64,000 nucleotides of DNA from Cephalotus follicularis (lineage: Eukaryota; Streptophyta; Magnoliopsida; Oxalidales; Cephalotaceae), in assembly GCA_001972305.1 (NCBI GenBank), contig BDDD01001494.1, positions 27,794-91,793 of the forward strand, in the 5' to 3' direction. Shown in pieces: positions 31,294-42,936 of this stretch. The translations under genes were made by a program, and so were the position numbers. Position 1 is the stretch's first letter, and every line of letters begins with the position of its first letter. Under the pieces are notes generated by a model. The model had not been told where the DNA came from. It saw only the letters and a program-made list of their open reading frames with translations, and ran no database searches.

Positions 31294-33483
31294 GTGACTT
31301 TCCCAGGTCACATTGTGTCGAGTGAAGGATTATCAGTGGATCCTTCGAAGATTGAGAGTATTGTGGATTGGCCCCAACTGAGGAACGTTACGGAGGTTCG
31401 TAGTTTCTTGGGATTGGCTGGCTACTACCGAAGATTCATTGAGGGATTTTCAAAGCTTGCTACACCACTGACACAGTTGACTCAGAAGAAATCCAGTTTT
31501 GTGTGGGATGATTCTTGTGAGGCAAGTTTCCAAGAGTTGAAGAGCCGGTTGATTTTGGCACCAGTGTTGCCATCACCTGAGGGTAATGAGGGTTTCACTG
31601 TCTACACTGATGCTTCTGGGAAGGGATTAGGGTGCGTTCTTATGCAACATGACAGGGTGATTACGTACGCATCAAGGAAGTTAAAGCCGTATGAAGAAAT
31701 TTATCCTGTACACGATCTTGAGTTGGCAGCCATAGTGTTTGCTTTGCAGAAATGGAGGCACTACCTCTATGGTGCTCAGTTTGAGATCTTTACTGACCAT
31801 AAGAGTTTGAAGTATCTGTTTTCCCAGAAGGAGCTCAACATGAGACAGAGGCGATGGGTGGAATTCTTTAATGACTACAACTGTAATATTCAATACCACC
31901 CGAGAAAGGCGAATGTAGTGGCTGATGCGCTAAGTCACAAGGCAATGATTGCTGGAGCAATGGTTTCACAGTGGAAGCTATTGGAGGAATTTCAGAGATG
32001 GAATCCGTTCATGGTTTCCCGAGGAGTTATAGTGGCAAGTCTGAGAGCACAACCGGAACTTCTGGAGCGTATTCTGACTGCTCAGTATAGTGATTCTGAA
32101 CTATGGAGCATTCGTGAGAACCTAGACGCCGATTCTGAGTTCTCCATTCATACTGATGGCATACTGAGGTTGCAAGGGAGGATATGTGTTCCGAATGATG
32201 ACAGCATTAGAGGCGAGCTACTGCAACAAGCTCCCAAGTCAAGATACAGTGTTCACCCTGGAAGTTCCAAGATGTGGCACGACCTGAAAAAGAACTACTG
32301 GTGGAGTGGTATGAAACAAGAGATTGCTGAATATGTAGCAAGATGTTTGACCTGCCAGAGAGTGAAGGCTGAACATCAGAAACCTGCGGGACTGCTACAA
32401 TCGCTACCAGTGGTTGAATGGAAATGGGAGCATGTGACCATGGACTTCGTATCGGGATTGCCGAGGTCACGAAATCAGCATGTAGCAGTGTGGGTAGTAG
32501 TGGACAGGCTTACTAAGTCTGCTCACTTTCTTCCGATGAACATGACGTATTCTATCCAGAATCTTGGTCGATTGTTTATCCGGGAGATAGTGAGATTGCA
32601 TGGGGTGCCGGTCAGTATTGTCTGCGACCGAGATGCTAGATTTACTTCGAGGTTCTGGAAGAAGTTCCAAATAGCTATGGGAACAACCTTGAACTTTAGC
32701 ACTGCATTCCACCCCCAGACTGACGGACAGTCCGAGCGTACTATTCAGACTTTGGAGGATATGCTATGGGCTTGTATGATTGATTTTGTTGGGAGTTGGG
32801 AGGATAATCTGGCACTGATTGAATTCTCCTACAACAACAGTTTTCACACCAGCATTGGAATGGCTCCCTGTGAAGCCTTGTATGGGAGAAAATGCAGATC
32901 ACCTATTTGCTGGGAAGAGGTAGGTGAGAGACAAGTGCTTGGACCTAACTTGGTACAAGAAACCACCGATAAAGTGGAGATGATCAAGAAGAGACTGCTA
33001 GCTGCACAAAGTCGGCAGAAGAGTTATGCCGAGAGCAAGAGAAGGAAGCTAGAATTTGAGAACGGGAATCATGTTTTCTTGATGATATCGCCTTCGAAAG
33101 GGATACACCGTTTTGGCCTCAAAGGGAAGTTGGCTCCAAGGTATATTGGACCTTACGAGATACTGGAAAGAGTGGGGGAGGTAGCGTACCAGATTGCTCT
33201 ACCGCCTAGTTTGTCAGATGTGCATAACGTATTCCATGTTTCAATGCTACGGAAATACGTCCCTGACCCATCTCACATATTGAGCTACGACCCTGGATTC
33301 ATCAGTCCCAGACTGACATATGAGGAAAGGCTGACAAGAATAGTGGATCGAACGGAAAAGGTTCTAAGGAACAAGACCATTCCTATGGTAAAAGTGCTGT
33401 GGCATTTTCACGGAGCGGAGGAAGCTACGTGGGAGCGTGAGGACGAAATGAAGGAGACATTTCCCCACTTGTTCGGAATGTAA
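31294..33483 (+). CDS. pol: C1 RNase H-integrase-chromodomain-like polyprotein segment
   Basis: The longest ORF of the window (729 aa), open from the RT thumb to the natural pol stop. Order: RT thumb (residues 1-60, [15 protein letters not shown]); RNase H (about 105-220: [42 protein letters not shown], all four acidic positions kept); integrase zinc finger (about 315-365), where the first His reads Pro ([13 protein letters not shown]); integrase core with [16 protein letters not shown] and SERTIQTLE, so the D-D-E triad is intact; linker with [18 protein letters not shown]; and a tail [16 protein letters not shown] typical of Tekay-type ends. There is no independent start site, so it is a surviving part of a broken polyprotein rather than a separate gene. 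Confidence 0.9.
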   Translation: MTFPGHIVSSEGLSVDPSKIESIVDWPQLRNVTEVRSFLGLAGYYRRFIEGFSKLATPLTQLTQKKSSFVWDDSCEASFQELKSRLILAPVLPSPEGNEGFTVYTDASGKGLGCVLMQHDRVITYASRKLKPYEEIYPVHDLELAAIVFALQKWRHYLYGAQFEIFTDHKSLKYLFSQKELNMRQRRWVEFFNDYNCNIQYHPRKANVVADALSHKAMIAGAMVSQWKLLEEFQRWNPFMVSRGVIVASLRAQPELLERILTAQYSDSELWSIRENLDADSEFSIHTDGILRLQGRICVPNDDSIRGELLQQAPKSRYSVHPGSSKMWHDLKKNYWWSGMKQEIAEYVARCLTCQRVKAEHQKPAGLLQSLPVVEWKWEHVTMDFVSGLPRSRNQHVAVWVVVDRLTKSAHFLPMNMTYSIQNLGRLFIREIVRLHGVPVSIVCDRDARFTSRFWKKFQIAMGTTLNFSTAFHPQTDGQSERTIQTLEDMLWACMIDFVGSWEDNLALIEFSYNNSFHTSIGMAPCEALYGRKCRSPICWEEVGERQVLGPNLVQETTDKVEMIKKRLLAAQSRQKSYAESKRRKLEFENGNHVFLMISPSKGIHRFGLKGKLAPRYIGPYEILERVGEVAYQIALPPSLSDVHNVFHVSMLRKYVPDPSHILSYDPGFISPRLTYEERLTRIVDRTEKVLRNKTIPMVKVLWHFHGAEEATWEREDEMKETFPHLFGM

Positions 33484-33511
33484 AGGCTAAATTCGAGGAC
33501 AAATTTTCTTT

Positions 33512-33524
33512 AAGGAGGGAGGAA
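33512..33524 (+). promoter_or_regulatory. C1 polypurine tract
   Basis: AAGGAGGGAGGAA immediately before TGTAATAACC of the 3' LTR. Confidence 0.88.
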
Positions 33525-34207
33525 TGTAATAACCGCAATTTTCGTTCATGTACTTGTAACCATCGATGAATAAGATAAACTTTTAAAGTGCTATGTGGTT
33601 ACCTTTTTAAATGAATGAAGTTTGAATACGATTCTAAAATGGAAAACTAAAGAAATGATTTCTGGTGCCAAACCGTCAACGCCTACACTCACACCGTCGA
33701 CGCTTTAAGCCCTGTTAAGTACACAAAATGCACAGCTGAAGGTTCTGATTAGGCGCACACCGTTGACCTTTAAATGCCCAGCATCAACACTTAAAGGCGT
33801 ATAAGCGCCGATGCCTAAAAGTAACCGGCGACGCTTTAGGCGTGTTCTGGTGCAAAATAGGGGTTAGTTGGAATGAAATGGCTGAGCTGACATAATGGGA
33901 ACAGGGACATGCGTCCAAAGACGTGTTGGCCATGCAAAAGAGACCTTGACAGCTGTTGATGGTGCTAGACTTAAGGGTCTTGCATGTTCCTTTTCACCTA
34001 CAATATGCAACCTGCAAGAAAACAAGGAAAAGGACAATGAAAGAGTGCATGCATGTGAGAGAGAGAAGAGCACATTGAAAGCTAAACCAGCTGTGGGAAT
34101 AAAGGACACGAAATTTAGCCTCATATCAGCTGATCCTTGAACTAACTAAGTGTTAGAAACACTGAGCGATTGAGAGGCAACTTCGATAATTATTGAAAGA
34201 TTGCTAG
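33525..34207 (+). repeat. C1 3' LTR, left part
   Basis: Matches 26220-26905. It includes the U3 palindrome cluster (33678-33845). The last five bases, GCTAG (34203-34207), are the target site of B2. Confidence 0.95.
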
Positions 34208-35698
34208 TGTAACACCCCCGGACGGCGGGAGTCGTCACAGGGGCATATCATAACATAACTCAACTTAACAAATCATAAGTTTGCTTTATTAGCCAATAAC
34301 AGCCAGAAAACGTGGCAGTCTTATAAAAAATTTAAAACTTAACATTTAAACATATTAAGTAGTTGCAGAAAACCCAAAACATAATTCAGTTCAAATTTAA
34401 AAACATAAGACACAATAATTTATGTTTCAGACTACTAAACATAACATAAGGATCACTCTCCTAAGGATCCAACACATAGGGTGGTCATCACTCAATCACA
34501 CTTTCCCCCGCTGCTCCTGAAAACCTGCCGCATGGAAAACAAAAACGCGGCTGAGCAAACCTCAGTACGGATAAGGGAAATAAAACAGTAAACGGTAATT
34601 TAAAAACCTTAATAATTCAATAATAACGTAACAGAAATCCTTAACAGATAAAACAGTTTAATCATATTCAAATGACAATTTCATATATTTTCGAAACAAT
34701 TACGGAACGTTATAAATCATGGTTCATAAAACATACTGAGCCATATTCATATCACATGTCATAAATTTGGCAAGGGAGGCGCTAATTCTACATGCCCACT
34801 AGAATTGAAGTGTACGGCACTACACACTGACAACACATTTAGGCAAGAATCAAAGACCCCAAGACACCAAGAGCACAAAAACTCAAGGTAAGCCATTGAA
34901 ACAAAAATATAATTAAAGGGATGAATCAACTGACCTGTAGTGATTCCCAGAACACAGAAACAGTAGAAGAAACACTAGTTTACACTCACAATTCGGCTGT
35001 GAACAAAGACAAAGAAAGAAGAATACAAAACCATAGTATATTTAGACATACATAGCAAACTAAGAGAATTTAATCCAAAGAAACAACTAAAGGATTGAAT
35101 TTACCTCTTCTGACTTTGAAGAATGAATTACACAGCAGATTGTTACACACAACAAGGCAGATTTTGGCAGTGGCTTGCAATAATGATGGGGGTATCATAT
35201 AAGGCAATGGCACTCAATAAAGGAGAAAGGAGGAGACATGATTTGACAAAAAGAGGAAGAAATGAAACTTTTCTAGATTTTGAAATGGAAAAAGGAGAAA
35301 CTTTAGCATGACATTTGATGGTGGGAGGAAGGAATTTGCTGGAAAGAAGGAAGACGATGGAAGGAAGTAGGAGAAAAGTGGGAGAAAATGTTAAAATAGG
35401 AAAAAGGAAATTAAAGAATTAATAATAAAAGGAATTAATAATAAAAAGGACTTAATGGATTTTAAAATAAAAGGTAAATAAATTGATTTTAATAAATAAT
35501 TTTGAATTATTATAAAATAAATAAAACCCAAACCCAACATAGCATAACATACCCAAATTTTAGGACTGGTAACAGTCAACTCAAACCACATAAACCCAAT
35601 TCGTAGGGCAACCGAACTTTTAAAATTAAACAAAATTAAAAGCCCAAAAACACATATAAAATCCGTAAAATATATTTACGAACGAGCAGGGTATTACA
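34208..35698 (-). repeat. B2 3' LTR, internally deleted
   Basis: 1,491 bp against about 2.7 kb in B1. The deletion joins the first hairpin of the array (GTGTACGGCACTACAC, about 34826) to sequence equivalent to 39892. The rest of the hairpin array and the palindrome cluster are removed. Confidence 0.92.
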
Positions 35699-35716
35699 TT
35701 AACCCCCCCTAAAAAG
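35699..35716 (-). promoter_or_regulatory. B2 polypurine tract
   Basis: The minus strand reads TTTTTAGGGGGGGTTAA next to the LTR end at 35698, comparable to B1 at 15604. Confidence 0.7.
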
Positions 35717-35752
35717 AAGATTTCGTCCCGAAATCACAAACACAAACATACC

Positions 35753-37417
35753 TCAAACAAACAAGTGCGGATATCGCTCCCAAATATGCTCCTCAAGCTC
35801 CCAAGTAGCTTCACGTTCGGGATGATTCCTCCACAGCACTTTCACAAATGAAACGGTCTTGCTACGTGTCACCCGTTCCTGTCGATCCAAAATAGCCTCG
35901 GCCACCTCATCACAAGACAAATCCTCACGAACACTGTCCAACGGATAGTGAACCACATGCAGAGGATGATACTGATATCCCCTCAGCAAAGACACGTGGA
36001 ACACATTATGGACATGTGCTAACTGCGGAGGCAAAGCCAACCGATAAGCGACCGCGCCGATCTTCTCCAGAACTTCTCTCTGACGCATATTCAACTCTTT
36101 CTGTGTAAAGATATACTTGAGACTCTTATGATCGGTAAAGACGTCACAAGTTTCTCCATACAAGTAGTGCCTCCAAATCTTCAACGCAAACAATACCTCT
36201 GCCAACTCGAGATCATGTGTAGGATAGTTCACTTCATAAGGCTTCAATTGTCTCGAAGCATAAGCTATCACATGACCGTGTTGCATCAGAACACAACCCA
36301 AACCTTTCTTAGAAGCATCGTTGTACATCTGGTATCCACCCGACCCAGATGGTAAATGACGGATTGGTGCTGACACAAGACCGTTCTTCAATTTCTCGAA
36401 GCTTCCTTCTCGTTCTTCGTTCCATTCAAACTTCGCTCCCTTCCTCATAAGCTGAGTAAGTGGTAGGGCTTTAGAGGAAAAACCTTCCACGAACCGCCTA
36501 TAATATCCGGCCAAACCCAAGAAACTCCTAACCTCCGTCACTGTGGTAGGTCTAGGCCATTTCATAATAGCCTCAACTTTAGCAGGATCCACACAGATAC
36601 CTTCAGCTGTAACCACATGACCCAAAAACGCCACCTGTTCCAACCAGAACTCACACTTCGAGAACTTCGCGTATAACTGATTCTTCCTCATAATCCCCAA
36701 CACAATGGGAAGTTGTTCTTCATGCTCTTCCTTCGACTTGGAATACACAAGAATGTCATCAATGAACACTATAACAAACTGATCCAAGTACACATGAAAA
36801 ACACTGTTCATCAAATCCATGAAAACTGCCGGTGCATTAGTGAGTCTGAAAGGCATCACCAAAAACTCATAATGCCCATACCGAGTACGGAAAGCAGTTT
36901 TAGGAACATCTTCATCCTTTATCCGAAGTTGATGATATCCCGATCTCAAATCGATCTTCGAGAAATACCGAGCACCTTGGAGTTGATCAAATAAGTCATT
37001 AATCCTAGGTAGCGGGTATTTATTCCGAACAGTGATTCGGTTCAACTCTCTGTAGTCTATACATAACCTCATAGACCCATCTTTCTTCTTCACAAAAAGA
37101 ACCAGAGCACCCCACGGCGAAACACTTGGCCGAATGAAACCCCGATCCAACACCTCTTGCAACTGTTCCTTCAACTCTTGCAGTTCCAACGGTGCCATTC
37201 TATAAGGTGCCTTAGATATAGGTGCCGCTCCGGGAATGAGTTCGATGGTAAACTCCATTTCCCGTTGCGGTGGCAAACCCGGTAACTCCTCCGGAAACAC
37301 ATCAGAGAAATCTCGTACCACAGGATAGTCTTCAAGGCGAGCCTCAACCTTTGAGACATCCTTCACAACAGCTAAGAAACCTTCAGCGCCCTTAGCTACC
37401 AACTTCCGAGCTTTCAT
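35753..37417 (-). pseudogene. pol: B2 pol: RT and RNase H fused in frame to C-terminal tail
   Basis: 554-aa open frame. It starts in the protease-RT linker ([19 protein letters not shown]) and contains a complete RT with [35 protein letters not shown] and the catalytic box [10 protein letters not shown] intact. RNase H follows with [10 protein letters not shown] and [11 protein letters not shown], up to LNMRQR. It then jumps in frame to [17 protein letters not shown] and the tail ending RYPHLFV. The last RNase H Asp and the whole integrase are lost. The junction shows CTTC microhomology. The intact RT frame contrasts with the broken frames elsewhere. A frameshift at about 37415 separates it from the protease. 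Confidence 0.92.
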
Positions 37418-38022
37418 AGCGGAATCACTTTCACTTCTTTCCTAGGCTGTGAACCCCGAAAAACAAACTCAGGACTATTCACATCCCCAAACAGAACTCT
37501 TCGAGCATAGCAGCCGATCGTAGCCCGATGACGATCCAACCAGTTCATTCCTAAAATCATATCGAAGTCATACATATCGATAGGCAAAAGGTCCGCATCA
37601 CGAACCCGATCATCGAAAACAAGAGGACAAGCATAAAAGCACTCAGATATCACAACAGATGAACCCATAGGGGTCGAAAGAACCAAAGCTGGATCAAGCA
37701 ACTGAGAAAACATCCCAAGATGCCGAACAAAAGAGCTCGCTACAACCGAGTGGGTCGGTCCAGTATCATACAAAACATAAGCCCTACGGTTACCAACATA
37801 AATAAAGCCCGAAACTGTACCTGGTGCGTGAGCTGCCTGCTGAGTCGTGATAGCGAAGACACGACCTCCCACGTTGCGTTGTCCATGATCTGCATTGTTC
37901 CCCTTCCTTTCCTTCGCACGAGGGTCTGGACAATCCTTCACGAAATGCCCTTTTTGTCCACACACAAAACAGGCCCCAATAGCCTTATAGCATACTCCAA
38001 CCGGATGCTGTCTACCACACAC
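37414..38022 (-). pseudogene. pol: B2 zinc knuckle and protease
   Basis: 202-aa open piece: CGRQHPVGVC and CFVCGQKGHFVKDC knuckles, then FAITTQQAAHAPGTVSGFI, the retropepsin motif LYDTGPTHSVV (DTG kept, the following Ser reads Pro), and MYDFDMILGMNWLDRH. It ends by frameshift into the RT frame. Confidence 0.9.
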
Positions 38023-38973
38023 GTCACACTTGGAAATCTGGACATCCGCAGCTCCCTGAGTCTACCTTTGGTCATTACCGGGATATTTTTGTCCCCGGTT
38101 ATCATTTCTCTTCCCTCACTTACCATTCCTATTCTTATTCTGTCCAGAACCTTGCCCCTGAGAATCACCTATGTTTCTCTTTCTGTCAAACTCCTGTCGA
38201 GCAGCCTGGAAATCTAACCTTTCCAGCTCAATGTTCTTAGCCACATTAGCCACTTCAGATACATCAGCAAACCTGGTGTTGATCAATTTACCCCGGAACT
38301 GGTAGTGCAACTTCCACTTGAACTTTTCTGCCTGGTCCAATGCTGTCCCTGTCGCAGAACCAGCAAAACCAGAAAGCCTAGTGAAACGGGTCAAGAACTC
38401 TGTCATCGACTCTCCATCCTTCTCTCTGGTATTGATAAACTCTCTGGCGTAAGCCTCCTTATCAGCGGTGGGAAAGTACTGCTGATAAAAGACCTCGCAA
38501 AACTCAGACCAGGTCAAAGTCTCCGCATAGTTTCCACCCTTAGCCAAAACCACAGCTTTCCACCATTTCTGAGCATCACCCTCAAGCTTGTACACAGCTA
38601 ACTTAATCTTCTATTCATCACTACAACCAAGCACATCAAAGATCTTGTCCATATTATCAATCCAGTGCTCAGCTTCCACCGGAGTCACGGCTGAGCTGAA
38701 AGACTGCGGTCTCTGCTTCTGGAACCGCTCAAGCCAAACATAAGTGGACGTATCAGTCCTGTCCCCAGCATCTCTTCCCAACTGGACATCAGCTGGAGCA
38801 TCATTAGCAACGATCGGCTCTCTACGGACCTGATTCAGATTCTGTTCATTCAACACACGTCGTATCTCCTGAGCGACTGCCTGTCGTACAAGCTCCTCCA
38901 TAGTAGGCTCATTTCTAGCTTCCGGAGCCTCAACGGGTGCAGTCCTCCGAGCAGCGTTCCTTGTACGTGCCAT
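38023..38973 (-). pseudogene. gag: B2 gag
   Basis: Starts MARTRNAARRTAPVEA at 38973, with MEELVRQAVAQEIRRVLNEQ. One CAG-to-TAG stop (38611) splits the capsid; a long piece (38116-38595) then reads VYKLEGDAQKWWKAVVLAKG to NRNGK, followed by two more stops before the knuckles. Otherwise collinear with B1 gag. Confidence 0.92.
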
Positions 38974-39144
38974 CTACGAAAAGGCATCCAAAACATAAAA
39001 CATCACAAGGAACAAAATAGAAAACAGAAAACATATCAGAAAATCAAAACCGATACAGCCTAACCCGGTGTCTACCCAATCTCACAGGTCAAACCTAGTT
39101 AGGTCTTCTAAGGAAACAAAACCAAATTTTCTGATTCCACAATC

Positions 39145-40774
39145 TGTAACACCCCCGGACGGCGGGAGTCGTCATAGGGTCATATCATAACATAACTCAA
39201 CTTAACAAATCATAAGTTTGCTTTATTAGCCAATAACAGCCAGAAAACGTGGCAGTCTTATCAAAAATTTAAAACTTAACATTTAAACATATTAACTAGT
39301 TGCGGAAAACCCAAAACATAATTCAGTTCAAATTTAAAAACATAAGACACAATAATTCATGTTTCAGACTACTAAACATAACATAAGGATCACTCTCCTA
39401 AGGATCCAACACATAGGGTGGTCATCACTCAATCACACTTTCCCCCGCTGCTCCGATCCAGTCGACTGGGGACGCTTGGCAGTCGACTGTTCATATGGTC
39501 CAGTCGACTACACAACCCAAAATGCAGGCAGTCGACTGTGTTCTTCCCTCCAGTCGACTACACAACCATTCCAGCCGACTGTCCACAGAGACAGCCGACT
39601 GTTCTGGGCGACAGAACAGTTGGAAATCCGACGATTTGCTACTGAAAATGGTTCAAATGGTTTCTACATTAAACTAGAGACATATGGACATAAACATATG
39701 ATCATATATGACTTGTAGGTGACATAGAAACACAAATTTGACAACGAAACGACCTGTCAATGATTTAACTTGCAAAAGGAAGCAAGAAAACATTTATACA
39801 TGGGTGTCTAGATTTTGTGTTTTATCAAATACAGATGTTATAAACTCAGTTTGTGACACATATATGAGTATAAAACGTGTTTGAAATATCACTAACACAA
39901 TGGCAACACATTTAGGCAAGAATCAAAGACCCCAAGACACCAAGAGCACAAAAACTCAAGGTAAGCCATTGAAACAAAAATATAATTAAAGGGATAAATC
40001 AATTGACCTGTAGTGATTCCCAGAACACAGAAACAGTAGAAGAAAAACTAGTTTACACTCACAATTCGGCTGTGAACAAAGACAAAGAAAGAAGAATACA
40101 AAACCATAGTATATTTAGACATACATAGCAAACTAAGAGAATTTAATCCAAAGAAACAACTAAAGGATTGAATTTACCTCTTCTGACTTTGAAGAATGAA
40201 TTACACAGCAGATTGTTACACACAACAAGGCAGAGTTAGGCAGTGGCTTGCAATAATGATGGGGGTATCATATAAAATGGCAATGGCACTCAATAAAGGA
40301 GAAAGGAGGAGACATGATTTGACAAAAGGGGGAAGAAAGTAAACTTTTCTGGATTTTGAAATGGAAAAAGGAGAAACTTTAGCATGACATTTGATGGTGG
40401 GAGGAAGGAATTTGCTGGAAAGAAGGAGGAAGATGGAAGGAAGTAGGAGAAAAGTGGGAGAAAATGTTAAAATAGGAAAAAGGAAATTAAAGAATTAATA
40501 ATAAAAGGAATTAATAATAAAAAGGAATTAATGGATTTTAAAATAAAAGGTAAATAAATTGTTTTTAATAAATAATTTTGAATTATAATAAAATAAATAA
40601 AACCCAAACCCAACATAGCATAACATACCCAAATTTTCGGACTGGTAACAGTCAACTCAAACCACATAAACCCAATTCGTAGGGCAACCAAACTTTTAAA
40701 ATTTAACAAAATTAAAAGCCCGAAAACACATATAAAATCCGTAAAATATATTTACGAACGAGCAGGGTATTACG
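39145..40774 (-). repeat. B2 5' LTR, internally deleted
   Basis: 1,630 bp. A different deletion from the 3' LTR: sequence jumps from CCCCCGCTGCTCC (39454) to the CAGTCGACTGGGG cluster, losing the hairpin array but keeping the palindromes. The primer binding site next to it (about 39125-39140) is decayed. Confidence 0.92.
39455..39605 (-). repeat. Phased palindrome cluster, B2 5' LTR
   Basis: CAGTCGACTG/CAGCCGACTG series collinear with 14286-14465 of B1. It includes a rung (GGCAGTCGACTGTTCATATG, near 39478) that differs from B1 outside the core. Confidence 0.85.
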
Positions 40775-42668
40775 GCTAGAGGTTGAAGGAGCTTAAAGTT
40801 CAAAGGGGAAAGACTTGGAGCACCACCTGGATTTGGTAAGTAATCCAAAATTCCTTGATATAGTTAAGGTTGTTAGTGATGTAGCGTACTGAGGATTGAC
40901 ACACATGTCCATTGCTAACAAACAATTACGGAGTAAACCTGTAATTAGAGATTGCATGGGTATAAATGGTAAAAGGGAATTTTGAAGCTTAGAAACTAAT
41001 GATAAGCTATGGTTTAAGTTATAAGTTGCTACCATGATTTGATAACAAGACTAGCTCACTGGTATTAATGTATAAACCTTAAACATGCAATTGTTTAGGC
41101 TAAATTCTGCAATATTGGGAGATTGAAAGGAGGGTGAAGAACCTGGACATAAAGTGAGAGGTCAATTCAATTTGGCCTTGGGATAGCAAATGAGGTAGGG
41201 TATTTTGACATGTTTTTGAACATATAACATGTATAATATGTTGTGATGGTTCGTACTTCATTGCATGTCAAATTGAACTGAATTGGGTTGATTGTGTGTA
41301 TTCCTCTATTTTGAAACTGCTCCTGGAATTCGTATTAATGCCAGAAGCTTCGACGCTTACACAGAAACTGTCTACGCTTTGGTGCAAAAATGGCATAATA
41401 AGGCTTAGAATGTCGACGCCTAAGTTGTGTAATGTCGACGCCTAGTCATTAACCGTCGACGCTTATGTAGTGACAGTCGACGCTTTAGAACAGTAAGATT
41501 AGAAATGCTCGGATTGATTGATTGATTTGATTGTGGTTGCAAACATCCTTGATTGGCGATGTTATAACTACTGTTACTGTTATTTGGTGAAATTACTACT
41601 GTTACGAATACATATTCAGGAATTTTACCAACCTAATGTTTTAAGCATAAACAATGATTTTTAACGGTTTTCTAATGGAAATCTTATTGTCATACTACTA
41701 CTGTTATTTTTCCTCTTGATAGAGGCACTGCTACTCTTTTTTTCTCCAATTGAGAACCACTACTGCATCGATATCGTTTTCCTCCTATGAGATGTAAGAT
41801 AAATGAACTGTTAATGTTTCTAAAGAAACAACCTTATATTGCACATTATACATACGTGTGATGCTCTTATTGAATTGAATTTACTGCATTGATTGTCTAT
41901 GTTATTGCCGATTAGTCGAGTGATGGCAGATGTCACTGGCTAACGGAGGTGGTCCTATGTGCCAGGAGTTGGCTAGAGTACACACCAAAACTGCCTGCAA
42001 TGCAGAGCTTGATTGTTAAACTTCCCGCTAATGCCGGTACTAAATGTTACCTTATCTATCATCTTCGGAGTGTAGTGTGATAGATAGGTGGTGCACAGTT
42101 GGTGCTAGGAGTTAGCGACATGTGACACCCAAACCACTATACTGATTGATTCTACCCTTGTGCGGTATTCTTGCATTTTACTGTCTATGGCCACTAGGCA
42201 TGATTTCGTATATATTGGAATACTATATATATATGCCATTTCATATTAACTGTCATGCGTATTTACATTTATCGATTCAATTGCATGCTTTATCTTCCTA
42301 CTTAGCCAAGTGAGGACAACGGCTAACCCCTACAATTTCATGTTAAGCAAGGACGTTCGGAATTTGCTGCTGAAGCTTGGAGAGCTTCTATTTTCGATTA
42401 ACGTTGTTATTTTATGATGTTGTACTGTATTGTAATGAACGGTTCATACCCCGTATCACTGTTGTACTTCCTTATGAAATGAAAATTTGTTGAATTGTAC
42501 CTGCACGTAGTATGGGCTGCGTGCGGATGACTTGTATTTTATATTCCGGCTTACTGAATGCTTTCGCATATTGTTTATGAATTGTTTAATGAAATGCTGG
42601 ATTATACTTATATATCTGATATCACCATGTATGCTTGTCATAACGTAGCTGAATAACGGGGTGTGACA
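40775..42668 (+). repeat. C1 3' LTR, right part
   Basis: Resumes at GCTAG after B2 and matches 26901-28789, ending GGGGTGTGACA, followed by the GATGG target duplication. The main palindrome cluster is at 41345-41490. Confidence 0.95.
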
Positions 42669-42673
42669 GATGG

Positions 42674-42846
42674 AAATGGTCATTTATGCGATCCGTGTAC
42701 CATCACTGCATGTCTACTATGTTGACCGCATCCACAGCCATCTGCTATTGAAAGTAGTCGGCCATTCGATCCAGTGGGTCTTTCCCGTCATTTGTTCCAT
42801 GAGGAGGACTCCCCTCAACAACCTTAGCTCTTCCTCTTCCGTCCAT
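42674..42846 (-). pseudogene. gag: A1 gag N-terminus
   Basis: Starts MDGRGRAKVVEGSPPHG at 42846, followed by DPLDRMADYFQ and a stop (CAG to TAG, as in C1), then QMAVDAVNIVDMQ. It is cut by C1 at GATGG and continues at 26219. Confidence 0.85.
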
Positions 42847-42924
42847 ATTGTTTCCTATAAGAAGGATGACTAACAATTGATTAATTGCCAAGGAAAATAT
42901 CCTAGCTAAGCATATATGGAATAT

Positions 42925-42936
42925 GCTCTGATACCA
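42925..42936 (-). promoter_or_regulatory. A1 primer binding site (tRNA-iMet)
   Basis: The minus strand reads TGGTATCAGAGC exactly, three bases inside the 5' LTR. The leader (42847-42924) is non-coding. Confidence 0.92.

Larger units (their letters stand above)
34208..40774 (-). mobile_element. Gypsy element B2 (Tekay-type), integrase-deleted
   Basis: Minus-strand sister of B1, inserted in the C1 3' LTR with target duplication GCTAG (34203-34207, 40775-40779). The final base of the terminus reads G instead of A (GTATTACG). Gag, protease, full RT and most of RNase H are present, but the end of RNase H, the whole integrase core and zinc finger are deleted. Each LTR carries its own internal deletion. 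Confidence 0.95.
26220..42668 (+). mobile_element. Gypsy element C1 (Tekay-type chromovirus)
   Basis: Plus-strand element with 2,570-bp LTRs (26220-28789; 33525-34207 plus 40780-42668), a perfect target duplication GATGG (26215-26219, 42669-42673), a primer binding site, gag-pol and a polypurine tract. It sits in the gag region of A1. Its 3' LTR is itself interrupted by B2. All domain blocks are present in order, making it the least deleted gypsy element here, but gag, protease and RT carry stops and catalytic changes. Confidence 0.96.

Noticed and set aside
35753..37417. Domesticated RT-RNase H gene
   Set aside because: It lacks its own start, lies in a complete retrotransposon context with target duplications, and the fusion is explained by a microhomology deletion.
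42925..42936. tRNA-Met-like sequence
   Set aside because: It is a 12-nt primer binding site next to an LTR, with no cloverleaf around it.
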